Assembly (NCBI GenBank): GCA_003990745.1
Contig: RBNI01000950.1
Location: forward strand, 1-25,605
Source: Jimgerdemannia flammicorona
Lineage: Eukaryota > Mucoromycota > Endogonomycetes > Endogonales > Endogonaceae
Length of the DNA: 25,605 nucleotides
Direction of reading: 5' to 3'
Shown here: one piece after another, positions 1 to 8,481 of the stretch
Layout: every line of letters begins with the position of its first letter
How positions within the stretch are numbered: the stretch's first letter is position 1
Translations under genes and position numbers: made by a program
Notes under the pieces: generated by a model
What the model was told of the DNA's origin: nothing
Database searches by the model: none
What the model saw: the letters and a program-made list of their open reading frames with translations, nothing else

Positions 1-755
1 AAAAGACCTGCTCAAGAAGGACTCCTAGTGTCAACCTAGGTACTGGTGACCTTTATCATTATATTCTCTACCATTATAAAATGGAAACAAGGATCACCAT
101 TGCTACCGAATGCCTCCAAATGTAGCAGGAGTATGAAATAAGAAACCTCCTCTGCTGGGAGTTCCCACAGGCCAGTACTCAAGAGCTATAAGATGCCACT
201 CCTATGGATATATGCAAAACAAGGATAGCTAAGAAGATTCACCAGATCTTCAAACATACACCATGGTTGATCCCCAACTTGGAGTATGTTAGAGTCTCAG
301 ACTTCAGAGACCTATCAGCCTGCTGTATCAATGTACTAGAAGCCAGAGTGGCTACAGAAGTCCAGTCCACTATCACTCTTGACAGTGACAAAGTAGAAGA
401 CTTCTGGCATCCCATCCTCCAGGACAACTCAGACCAATTTCTGCAAGAATTGATCTCAGTATTCTAAGGCCCAAGTATCCAGGTTAGATCTCCCCAAAAC
501 TCCACATTTGTTCTCTATTTTGTAGAAGAGAACCTCATAGACTGGAGAGTCCCAGACCTCCTTATTCCTGCCACTACCAAATGTGATGACATCATCAGTG
601 ATGATGTTATCCTGCACAATATATGTGAGATGTATGATATATATAAAATATATAACCTATATGACAATAATAAATTCATGGACCTCATCTCCTTCAAAGA
701 CATTCTGATCTCTGATGAGGATGAAGCCCCTATGGTCTTGAATATTCTACTCTAA
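1..755 (+). pseudogene. LTR-encoded reading frame, 5' LTR of copy 1 (partial)
   Basis: Frame with codons beginning at multiples of 3, ending in TAA at 753-755. It is the same protein as in the LTRs at 7236-8014 and 13677-14402. Stops inside it (for example TAG at 126-128, TAA at 465-467) match Trp or Gln codons in the sister copies. I recognise no domain. The protein is soluble-looking, with a basic Arg/Ser-rich start (best seen in the other copies), a middle stretch around the motif VEDFWHPILQDN, and an acidic Asp/Glu tail just before the stop. It lies upstream of the TATA box, so in the U3 part of the LTR. Its first part is outside the window. Confidence 0.7.
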
Positions 756-765
756 AAGTCCTTTG

Positions 766-866
766 GTGATACTGAATTATGTCAGCACTGGTATTCTGAT
801 GTGATACTGAATTATTCTAGCACCATTTTCCTATACCACTAAAATTATACCAGCATTCTAAACCTA
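766..866 (+). repeat. Degenerate ~35-base tandem repeats in U3
   Basis: About three imperfect units built on GATACTGAATTAT followed by CAGCA/TAGCA lie between the stop of the LTR frame and the TATA box. The same block is at 8025-8126 and, with four units, at 14408-14546. Position just upstream of the core promoter suggests an enhancer-like or spacer role; this is inference. Confidence 0.6.
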
Positions 867-981
867 TACAACCATCAGTGCTGACCCTGGAACTTAGTAG
901 TTTTTTCTGTTCTGGCATTTCATTTTAGTTATTGGAATTATATTTAGCTTTATATCTTAGCAACTATTGAATTATATTTTA

Positions 982-1014
982 TATAAATACTCCTCTTATT
1001 TCCTCTGAAATAAA
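982..1014 (+). promoter_or_regulatory. LTR TATA box and poly(A) signal, 5' LTR copy 1
   Basis: TATAAATA at 982-989 and AATAAA at 1009-1014. Both are kept in all three LTRs of the window at the same spacing. They mark the U3/R region that would drive the genomic RNA and, in the 3' LTR, end it. Confidence 0.65.
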
Positions 1015-1225
1015 GTCAGTTTCTCTCAGTACAATATATACAATTCCTTATAAGCAATCTAAGAGATAATAAGACAGTTTAAAGATAAGAAGTTTGAGGA
1101 CTATAAAACCTTGGGAAGGTACTCCAATAAGAACTTACTTATAAAAAACTTGAGTTAGTCTAAGAGATACACCTTAAAGAGAATCTGATATATTTGAAGG
1201 ACTCAGCAACTACTATGTGACAACT

Positions 1226-1243
1226 TGGTGCCCATTGGCTGGT
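1226..1243 (+). promoter_or_regulatory. Candidate primer binding site, copy 1
   Basis: Starts with TGG (complement of tRNA CCA) three bases after the LTR end: TGGTGCCCATTGGCTGG. In copy 2 the matching place (14884 onward) reads TAGTACTCATTGGCTGA, which differs by TG-to-TA and C-to-T changes. I could not name the priming tRNA. The leader from 1223 to about 1342 holds no other feature I can support. Confidence 0.5.
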
Positions 1244-1342
1244 CATTCAAGATGAATCCCTCACTTTCAAGCTGAAAAATGAACAACCCCCACAACAACT
1301 ACCCCAACTACAAGAGTCACCCCTGCAAGAATTCAAGACAAG

Positions 1343-2740
1343 ATAAAAATGCATCCCCCCACATTCTATGGATATATTACTGAAGAGTCAATTCTGACCT
1401 TTATTGAAGACTTTGAACAATTTGTCACCATATGAGCTCTTGATATGGATGCACAATTGGTCCTTCTACTAGTCAGCCTCAGAGGACCTACCAGAGATAA
1501 GTTCAATATAGTCACTATTACTAATAATGGTGCAGCCAAACTTGCCAACATGAAGGCCTTCCTCAGAACAATATACTATACTGAAGAGATCAAGCAAGCT
1601 CTCAAGGATCAACTCAATACTATCTGCCAGAGACTCAGTAAAGATCCCAACTCATTCTATACCTGAATCTGCCATCAGATTGTCTTGGCTGGCTATGATG
1701 ATACTCTCAAGGAACAAATAGTGGATTCAACCTTTTTCAAAGGAGTTCACTCTGAAATTGCCCTAGCAATCTGGTCTACCCCAGCTATACTGACCCTTGA
1801 TCAGAAAGTGGTCTTTGCACAGAGATATTGGACTGCCAGATATCCTGCTGAATATTCAATAGAGAAAATAACTGGCATCAAGATGGAGCTATCAAAGCCA
1901 ACTAGTATCATACCTACTATAGTTGTAAACAGACAACCATCCTCACCTACCCCCAAGATAACCAAAGCCAACCCAGTGGAGGAACTCACCAAGCAGTTTG
2001 CTGAAATGACTGTATACCTTGGTAATGTTATTAGAGAAGTCCAAAGTACCAACAGGAGACCAGTGCAGAGATTTATAGCTGCTACAGAAGAATGCAATAT
2101 CATATGCTTCAGATGTGGAAAAGAAGGCCACTATACAAAGAATTGCATGACTGAAACAAGATGCAAAGCCCAACTAAGCAATGCTAGTAGAACTAGAGAA
2201 CAAACCAATGCAGTAGTCATCGAGGAGATTGGTGATACTGATGATGAAGAATACTATGAGAAGCTCAAATTCTACCCTACTACTGAAGATACCAGAACCC
2301 GGTCCAAGCTCTATGATAAGAAGAGCAACAGTAAGTCAGTTGGAAGACCAAAGAAGACCCCAGCTATCACTATTTAAAGCAAGACTCAACCCAAGGAGAT
2401 TGATCAAGATATGGAGTTAGATGAAACTGCCCATCAAATCATTGAAGGCACTACTCCAGTTTCAGGAGAAAGTGAAAGCAAGAAGGAACAGAAGCTATGC
2501 AAGACCAAGATCCATCAGTATGATATCTACAAGAATCTCAAGGAACAGAAGGTCAATGCTACTTTTAGACAGCTAGCCAAAGTCTCTGCCTTCAGACAGC
2601 AGTTGAGAGTAGGACTTGCAACTACTGCCAAGAATTAAGAGTACAAGATTGTAGAAGCTCACAATACACAGGAAGAATCAGAAGACTCAGGCAAAGAATC
2701 TGAAGACCAGCACAAGACATCAGCCTATATCTTATATCAG
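1343..2740 (+). pseudogene. gag: Gag polyprotein region, copy 1
   Basis: Structural protein of the retrotransposon particle. The first Met of copy 2 (15001) is ATA here (1343); the next in-frame ATG is 1349. A capsid-like part contains the motifs ESILTFIEDFEQF and SLRGPxRDKF, followed by a CCHC zinc knuckle CFRCGKEGHYTKNC at 2105-2146, then a Lys/Glu-rich tail. In-frame stops include TGA near 1433, TGA 1664-1666 (shared with copy 2), TAA near 2375 and TAA near 2636. The frame continues without an indel into protease, so Gag and Pol look like one reading frame in this family. The true start codon is uncertain. Confidence 0.85.
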
Positions 2741-3103
2741 ATCAAAGATTGTATCTTTGATACCATCATTGATATTGGTACTGGAGGATGCCTCATGAGC
2801 AAGAAGACAATTGACCACCTAGGCTGGGACATTGAAGAGTCTACCAAGATGGTCTATATCATAGCAGATGGTACACAAGCTACCCCCCTTGGTAAAATCT
2901 GAGAAGTCTCCATCAAGATAGAAGGAGCTACCATTCCAGTAGATATGATTGTTATAAGTACCACCAACTATGACATCCTCATTGGTAACCAATGGCTTCA
3001 CAAGGCCAAGGCCATCATTAACCTCAATGCCCAGAAGATGCAGATCAATTATAGAGGAAGAAAGGTATAAGTCTCTATCAATGTCCACAAAGGAGTCCTA
3101 CCA
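2741..3103 (+). pseudogene. Retropepsin-type aspartic protease, copy 1
   Basis: Would cleave the Gag-Pol polyprotein. The sequence IIDxGxGGCLMSKK holds the active-site triad: copy 1 reads D-I-G at 2771-2779 where the family needs D-T/S-G (ACC or ACT to ATT fits C-to-T mutation). The downstream retropepsin motif YDILIGNQWL is at 2969-2998. TGA at 2900-2902 is shared with copy 2 and TAA near 3068 is private. After the domain comes an Asn-Lys-rich linker encoded by AAGAAC repeats (3155-3186), most of which copy 2 lacks. Confidence 0.8.
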
Positions 3104-3445
3104 GATATGGAGGAAGAAGATAAAGAGGATACAGAAGTCTTCATACACTTAGTGAATAAGAATAAGAACAAGAACAAGAACAAGACACCCAAGCTCACAG
3201 ATGAGCAGTGATATAACAAGATCATCAATGGCTATACCCCTCAAGGAAGATGCCCTCATAGTACTAGGATGTACTGCTCTGAACACCTGAATGACTGCTG
3301 GTCCTGTATCAGTGAAGTCAGGAAAATTCACTAACAGAAACATGAGCAAGAAGCCGCTGAAGCAAAAAAGAAAGCCAAAGAAGATGACCAGCCCCCTGAG
3401 CTTCAAGCTAACAGTGATGATGAGGAGGAACAAGAATCAGACATC

Positions 3446-3874
3446 ACTCTCAAGGTCAAGAAGTTTCACCCTAAAGTCAAGATCCCAGAATATAAGACTG
3501 AAGGAGCCATAGGAATAGACCTTGCCAGCATTCAAGATGCTACCCTTGAACCACAGACTACCACCCTACTTGGCACTGGAATTGGAGTCAAGCTGCTAGA
3601 GAACTATGCTGGAATTATCAAGACCAGAAGCAGTCTGGCCAAAAGCGAAATCTCAGTTGAAGGAGGAGTAATTGACTCTGATTACACTGGCAAGATCTTC
3701 CTCATAGTTAGGAATCACAACCCCACCACCCCATTTAAAGTCAAGAAGTATGACAGGATTGGCTAGATGCTGATCTACAAAATCAAGAAGCCTAAGATCA
3801 CTGAAGCCATTAAACTCATCAAGACCAAGAGAGAAGAACAAGGCTTTGGATCTACTGAAAGAGGAGTCTATATT
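3446..3874 (+). pseudogene. dUTPase domain inside Pol, copy 1
   Basis: dUTP pyrophosphatase (dUTP to dUMP plus pyrophosphate), the trimeric all-beta family. All five motifs are visible in order: motif 1 GIDLAS from 3512, motif 2 RSSLA from 3626, motif 3 GVIDSDYTGK from 3665 with its Asp and Tyr, motif 4 YDRIG from 3749, and the Gly-rich motif 5 GFGST from 3842. A TAG at 3764-3766 replaces the Gln after motif 4 (CAG in copy 2). The domain sits between protease and reverse transcriptase in the same frame. Its length, about 140 residues, fits one full dUTPase. Known retroviral dUTPases lie in Pol or next to protease; function in this element is inferred. Confidence 0.88.
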
Positions 3875-4860
3875 ACCACCAAGATTACTGAACTTGAGTA
3901 CAAGAAAGACAGGGACCAGAACAAGTATACATATACCATTGGAGAAAATTTTCCTCTGGAAGAACAACTCCTCAAGATCCTATACCAGAATGAAAGAGTA
4001 CTTGTTACAGACTTCAGGGATATCCACAATCAAGAACCCAAGTACTACTATAAAGTTGACACTGGTGATACTAAGCCTATCTACCAGAAAGCCAGACCTA
4101 TACCACCTGCCTACAGAGAATAGCTGTGAGCAGAACTCAAGAAAATGGAAGAAGCTGGAATCATCAAGCAAGCTATCAGTCTCTGGGCTTCACCCATTGT
4201 CCTTGCCCTGAAGAAAGAAAGCAAGCCTGGAGAGTTTGCACCAAGACTCTGCATTGACTATGAAGCTCAATACAATTACTAAGAAGGATAGGCAGCTCTT
4301 GCCAAATATTCAAGAAATCCTTACCATCCTTAGAAGTGAAGCCAAATACTACACTACCTTAGATCTGTTCTCAGGCTTCTATCAGATTGGTCTCACTCAA
4401 GATATCAGTGAGAAATCAGCCTTCATCATATCTGACACCACCTATATCTATCTACAAATGCCATTTGATATATGCAATACCCCAGCAAGTTTATAGCAAA
4501 TAATGAACAGAGTCTTCAGCAATGAGATTGGAAAATGGCTCTTTGTCTATATTGATGATATAATCATCTTCAGTAACACTACACAGGAATATATCAATTA
4601 TATACAGCTAGCTCTCAAGAAGCTCAAGGAGTATGGCCTCTATATCAAGCCCAAGAAATGTAAGTTTGCAGCTCAAGAAATTGCCTACCTAGGACACCTT
4701 ATCAACCAGACCAGAATCCACACAGACCCCACAAAGATTGAGGCTGTTGCAGCCTACTCAAGATCCAGAACAACCACAGAAGTCCATACCTTCCTTGGAC
4801 TGACCAGCTATTATAGAAGATTTATCAAAGGATACTCTAACATTACAGCACCTATCTACA
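3875..4860 (+). pseudogene. Reverse transcriptase, copy 1 (2-base deletion)
   Basis: Ty3/gypsy-type RT copying the element RNA into DNA. Visible: RPIPPAYRE before the fingers, LCIDY, motif A TTLDLFSGFYQI with its catalytic Asp at 4362-4364, the region around QMPFD, and motif C FVYIDDIIIF with YIDD at 4548-4559, then KKCKFAAQEIAYLGH. A 2-base deletion near 4261, against the tract at 17740 in copy 2, moves the frame. Stops include TAG near 4121, TGA just after it and TAG near 4494. Unlike copy 2, the motif A Asp is kept. Confidence 0.9.
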
Positions 4861-5369
4861 AGCTACTGAAGAAGGAAACCAAATTCAAATAGACTAAAAA
4901 ACACCAAGAAACCTTCAATGAACTCAAGACCAGATTGACCCAAGCACTTATTCTCAGAAGATCAGATTGGAATCTAGAATTCATCCTGCAGATAGATACA
5001 AGTGCTATAGAACTTGGAGCAGTCCTAGCTCAGAAGAAAGATGGACATGAATATATCATCTCCTATATAAGCTGAAGTACCTGTGGAGCAGAATAGAACT
5101 ACAAGTTATGCAAGCTTGAATGCTTAGCAGTAGTTTGGGCAGTAGACAAGTTTCACTACTACCTAGCCAGAAAACACTTCACCATTCAAACAGACTATTC
5201 CGCTCTTGTCTGGCTATTCCACACTCTGAACCCTAAAGGAATATATGCTAGATAGATCTACAGGCTGCAAGAGTATGACTGTACTGTCAATCACCACTCA
5301 GGAAGAACCAATACCAATACTGATGTACTCTCAAGGATACCCCAAAACACCCCCATCAAGACTACTTAA
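4861..5369 (+). pseudogene. RNase H domain, copy 1
   Basis: Follows RT in the same frame. Motifs typical of Ty3/gypsy RNase H: FILQxDxSAIxLGAVLAQ with the first Asp, LECLAVVWAVDKFHYYL with the Glu, and the QTDxSAL Asp. It ends in SGRTNTNTDVLSRIP, the usual last block before the integrase. Stops at about 4890 (TAG), 5073-5075 (TGA, shared with copy 2), in AEQNY, and TAG in the RWIYRLQEYD block. Confidence 0.85.
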
Positions 5370-5370
5370 C

Positions 5371-6582
5371 ATGAATAAGAAGTTATACTATAGATTAATT
5401 AGCTACCTTAGGTAGTGGAAGATGCTCAACCATCTTGAACTCTGGACAATCACCATCATCAACCAGACTTGGAAATAGTTTGAACTAGACAACACTATAC
5501 TCAGAAAAGGAGGAAAGCTAGTAATACCCGAATACAAGAAGTATCAAGTAATGAAGGAAGTATATGAGCAAGGACACCTAAGAGGAACCAACACATACAA
5601 CAAAGTAAGAAGAACCATGTAGTGGCCCAAAATGGAAGAAGACCTGTACCAATTTGTCAAAGAGTATGATAAGTACCAAAAACAGAAACAAGATCAGTAA
5701 GACCAGGCATCCAGGTTATCAAGAATTGAGCCTATCCCCTTCCACTACATCACAATGGATATTATTAGGCCACTACTAGTAACACTATCAGGAAACCACT
5801 ATATTATAGTTATTGTAGACCTCTTTACCAAATGGATAGAAGCAGGAGCATTACAAGAAACCAATGCTCTCTCTATAGCCAACTTCCTACACTAAGAAAT
5901 CATCTGCCACTACAAGACACCAAAGCAAATCACAACAGACTATGGCACAGAATTTGTCAATAGATTCCATGAGATAATATATCAGAAATACAAGATTCAG
6001 CACATCAAGACTACTATGTACCACCCTCAAGGAAATAGACAGACAGAGAGAACCAACAAGACCCTCAAGAACATCCTGGCAAAGATCTCAGAGATATATG
6101 AGAATTGGGATAACTATCTTCCAACTGCTCTCTCTATTCTATGAGATATACAGTCACAGAGTACACACTTTACCCCAAGAGAACTACTCTTCAGAGAAGA
6201 AGATTCTGATGGAACCTCAGCCACAAATCTAGACCTAACTTAGAGATGGATCAATGCAGAAATCTGGAGACTATACCAAATCAGGAAGAAGGCTGAAGAT
6301 TATATCATCAAGTCACAAGCACTGATAAGAAAAAATGCAGAAAAGAATTACAAGACCCTAAAACCCATCCAAATTAGAGAAAAGGTCCTACTGTATTGAA
6401 ATATAGTAGAAGTCTCATGGTCACAAAAACTGGAGCCCAAATGAGAAGAACCCTTCTATATGCAAGATATCAAGGAAACTACCTTCTGGCTTAGAAAAAT
6501 CTCAGGGACCATACTGCCTACCACAGTACATAGGAACAGACTCAAGAGTACCATAAACCTATATAAGAGAAGCAAAACATAA
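5371..6582 (+). pseudogene. Integrase, copy 1
   Basis: Inserts the element DNA. The zinc-binding part reads EQGHLRG...EYDKYQ; both Cys have become Tyr here, and the first His of the HX3H pair is Tyr, but copy 2 keeps HEQG and CDKC. The catalytic core keeps Asp 5758, Asp 5938 and Glu 6046, with exactly 35 residues between the last two (D,D35E). The C-terminal part has a GPY/F-like stretch (KLEPK, E/P-FYMQDI, RNRLKS). No chromodomain is visible. It lies one frame off from RNase H, as in copy 2, and its ATG at 5371 is near the frame switch. Ends in TAA at 6580-6582, overlapping the next ATG. Several stops. Confidence 0.87.
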
Positions 6583-7235
6583 TGACCACCTGTGAGGTTC
6601 TAGTCCACAAATCATAACAGCATGTCCTATAACCAGCAAGCTATCTGTCTGGACCATTCTCTAAGGGATATGGCACCAGTAACTACTCATCCATGAGACT
6701 TTCAAAGCCAGAGGAGTTTGAACTGTCAACTGATTAGTCAAGATCAGAATCAGGCCCTTGCTCTATATGAAGGGAGAAATCCTTCACCATCATGCCAAAA
6801 TACAAAGAGAAGATGCCAGCCCATAAATACCACTTTTTGACCCCTTACCAGAGGTTATGGGATCAGCAAATTTTTCAGGACTGGACCAATGAATAAGAAT
6901 ATTCAAGAAGATCCTTATTCAGAAAGAAGATGTAACAGTGACTCCAGAATGATAACATCAGTACAAGAGACAGCCTTTCTTTGCAAGCTACCAGATTGAA
7001 GTACAAGAAGATCATATAGCATATAAGATGAGCAATGATGACCAACTGTGAGTCATTGTGACCATAGTATGGATATCTTGAGAAATATAAAAGAAGGATC
7101 AAGGAACTATAGTAGCAGTAACCAATAAGACCCACTAATCTCAAAATAGCTCAAAGACTTACTACAAATGAAATGTCTGCTACTCACCAAACCTCAAGGT
7201 CAAGGAATCACTAAGGTACCTCAGTCAAAGAAAGG
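6582..7235 (+). pseudogene. Candidate ORF3 running from pol stop into the 3' LTR
   Basis: ATG at 6582 overlaps the integrase TAA (TAATG), a layout used for termination-reinitiation. The frame holds about fifteen stops, most replaceable by Gln, Trp or Arg codons under C-to-T or G-to-A change. It contains plausible blocks such as MPKYKEKMPAHKYHF and YQRLWDQQIFQDWTNE. It passes through the polypurine tract and LTR start and is in phase with the LTR ATG at 7236. I recognise no family and see no signal peptide or membrane segment, so nothing supports an envelope protein. The part inside the LTR (6931-7235) is no more open than other frames, so continuity is a hypothesis. Confidence 0.4.
6921..6930 (+). 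promoter_or_regulatory. Polypurine tract before 3' LTR
   Basis: AGAAAGAAGA directly abuts the LTR start TGTAAC. This is the expected plus-strand primer site of an LTR retrotransposon. Confidence 0.7.
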
Positions 7236-8014
7236 ATGTTCCAAGACATCAGAAGAGCTATGAGGACTCGCTCAAGAAGGACTCCTAGTGTCAACCTAGA
7301 TACTAGTGACCTTTATCATTATATCCTCTACTGCTATAAAATGGAAACAAGGATCACCATTGCTACCAAATGCCTCTAAATGTGGCAGAGTACAAAATAG
7401 GAAACCTCCTCTGCTGGGAGTTCCCACAGGCCAGCACTCAAGAGCTACAAGATGCCACTCTCATGAATATACATAAAACAAGGACAGCTAAGAAGATTCA
7501 CCAGATCTTCAGGCATGCACCATGGTTGATCCCCAACTTGGAGTATATTAGAGTCTCAGACTTTAGAGATCTATTAGCTTACTGTATTAATGCACTAGAA
7601 GCCAGGGTGGCTACAGAAGCCCAGTCTACTATCACTCTTGATAGTGACAAAGTAGAAGACTTCTGGCATCTCATCCTCCAGAACAACCCAGACCAATTCC
7701 TGCAAGGATTGATCTCAGTATTCCAAGGCCCAAGTATCCAGGTTAGACCTCCCCAAGATCCCACATTTGTCCCCTATTTTGTAGAAGAGAACCTCATAGA
7801 CTAGAGAGCCCCAGACCTCCTTATTTCTGCTGCTGCCAAACATGATGATATCATTGGCAATGATGTCATCCCATGCAATATATGTGAGATGTACAATATA
7901 TACAAAACATGTGACTTATGTAATGATGATGAATTCACAGATCTCATCTCCTTTGAAGACATCCTGACCTCTGATGAGGATGAAGCCTCTATGGTCTTGA
8001 ACATTCTGCTCTAA
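7236..8014 (+). pseudogene. LTR-encoded reading frame, 3' LTR of copy 1
   Basis: ATG at 7236 (MFQDIRRAMRTRSRRTPS, identical to copy 2) to TAA at 8012-8014. One missing G near 7388 (GCAGAGTAC against GCAGGAGTAC) shifts the frame; from there it is open until TAG at 7803. After that it reads to the stop with an insertion relative to copy 2 that includes the block NICEMYNIYK. The protein is about 260 residues, with basic N-terminus and acidic C-terminus (TSDEDEASM). I recognise no family. It lies between the LTR start and the TATA box, so its own transcription would need a promoter upstream, or it would be read from the genomic or a spliced RNA. Confidence 0.68.
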
Positions 8015-8024
8015 AAGTTCTTTA

Positions 8025-8126
8025 GTAATACTGAATTATGCCAGCACCAGTATTTTAATGTGATACTGAATTATTTCAGCACCATTTTTCTGTATCACTG
8101 AAATTATACCAGTATCCTGAATCTGT
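8025..8126 (+). repeat. Degenerate tandem repeats in U3, 3' LTR copy 1
   Basis: Same block as in the 5' LTR: about three imperfect units of ATACTGAATTATGCCAGCAC type, between the LTR frame stop and the TATA box. Confidence 0.55.
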
Positions 8127-8240
8127 ACAACCATCAGTGCCAACCCTGGAACTTAGTAGTTTTTCCTGTCCTGACATTTTATTTTAGTTATTGGAATTAT
8201 ATTTAGCTTTATATCTTAGCAACTATTGAATTATATTTTG

Positions 8241-8273
8241 TATAAATACCCCTCTTATTTTCTCTAAAATAAA
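8241..8273 (+). promoter_or_regulatory. LTR TATA box and poly(A) signal, 3' LTR copy 1
   Basis: TATAAATA at 8241-8248 and AATAAA at 8268-8273, at the same spacing as in the other two LTRs. Confidence 0.65.
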
Positions 8274-8481
8274 GTCAGTTCCCCTCAGTACAATATATAT
8301 AATTCCTTGCAAGCAATCTAAGAGATAACAAGACAGTTTAAAGATAAGAAGTTTGAGGACTATAAGATCTTGGGAAGGCACTCCAATAAGAACTTGCTTA
8401 TAACAAACTTGAGTTAGTCTAAGAGATATACCTTGAAGAGAATCTGATATATTTGAAGGACTCAGTGACCACTATGTGACA

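Larger units (their letters stand above)
1..1222 (+). repeat. 5' LTR of copy 1, first ~330 bases outside the window
   Basis: Aligns through its whole length with 7261-8481 and with 13692-14880. Position 11 matches position 7271, so about 330 bases of the LTR lie upstream of the window. It ends with the same TATGTGACA as the 3' LTR, and the sequences part company exactly after it. It carries the end of the LTR reading frame, a tandem repeat block, a TATA box and a polyadenylation signal. Confidence 0.92.
1..8481 (+). mobile_element. Ty3/gypsy LTR retrotransposon, copy 1 (left end cut by window)
   Basis: Two long direct repeats (1-1222 and 6931-8481) bracket a 5.7 kb internal region. That region reads Gag, protease, dUTPase, reverse transcriptase, RNase H, integrase; the RT-RNase H-integrase order defines Ty3/gypsy. 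A candidate primer binding site follows the 5' LTR and a purine run precedes the 3' LTR. The LTR starts TGTAAC and ends TGTGACA. The 3' LTR is followed abruptly by a minus-strand LINE remnant at 8482, so this copy inserted into that LINE. Many in-frame stops and one 2-base deletion in RT make it non-autonomous. The two LTRs differ at many sites, mostly transitions, so LTR divergence cannot be used as a simple clock. Confidence 0.93.
6931..8481 (+). repeat. 3' LTR of copy 1 (1551 bases)
   Basis: Starts TGTAACAGTGACTCC and ends CACTATGTGACA. The left edge is fixed by the purine tract and by copy 2, whose LTR begins TGTAATGGTAACCCC after unrelated AT-rich DNA. The right edge is fixed by the LINE remnant that begins at 8482. 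The next five bases are CTATA, the expected half of a target-site duplication; its partner is outside the window. Confidence 0.92.

Noticed and set aside
1664..1666. UGA read as tryptophan (variant genetic code)
   Set aside because: TAG and TAA stops are just as common at Trp and Gln positions, and TGG is the usual Trp codon elsewhere. Mutation explains all three stop types.
6400..6582. Chromodomain at the integrase C-terminus (chromovirus)
   Set aside because: The C-terminal part has a GPY/F-like stretch but ends soon after it, with no aromatic-cage chromodomain pattern.
6582..6930. Envelope gene, making copy 1 an endogenous retrovirus-like element
   Set aside because: The frame after integrase has no signal peptide, membrane anchor, cysteine pattern or cleavage motif.
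6875..7144. Minus-strand hydrophobic reading frame in the LTR start, repeated at 13340-13585
   Set aside because: It is the antisense of the conserved LTR sequence. Its similarity in both LTRs follows from DNA identity, and the hydrophobic look comes from A-rich sense DNA read backwards.
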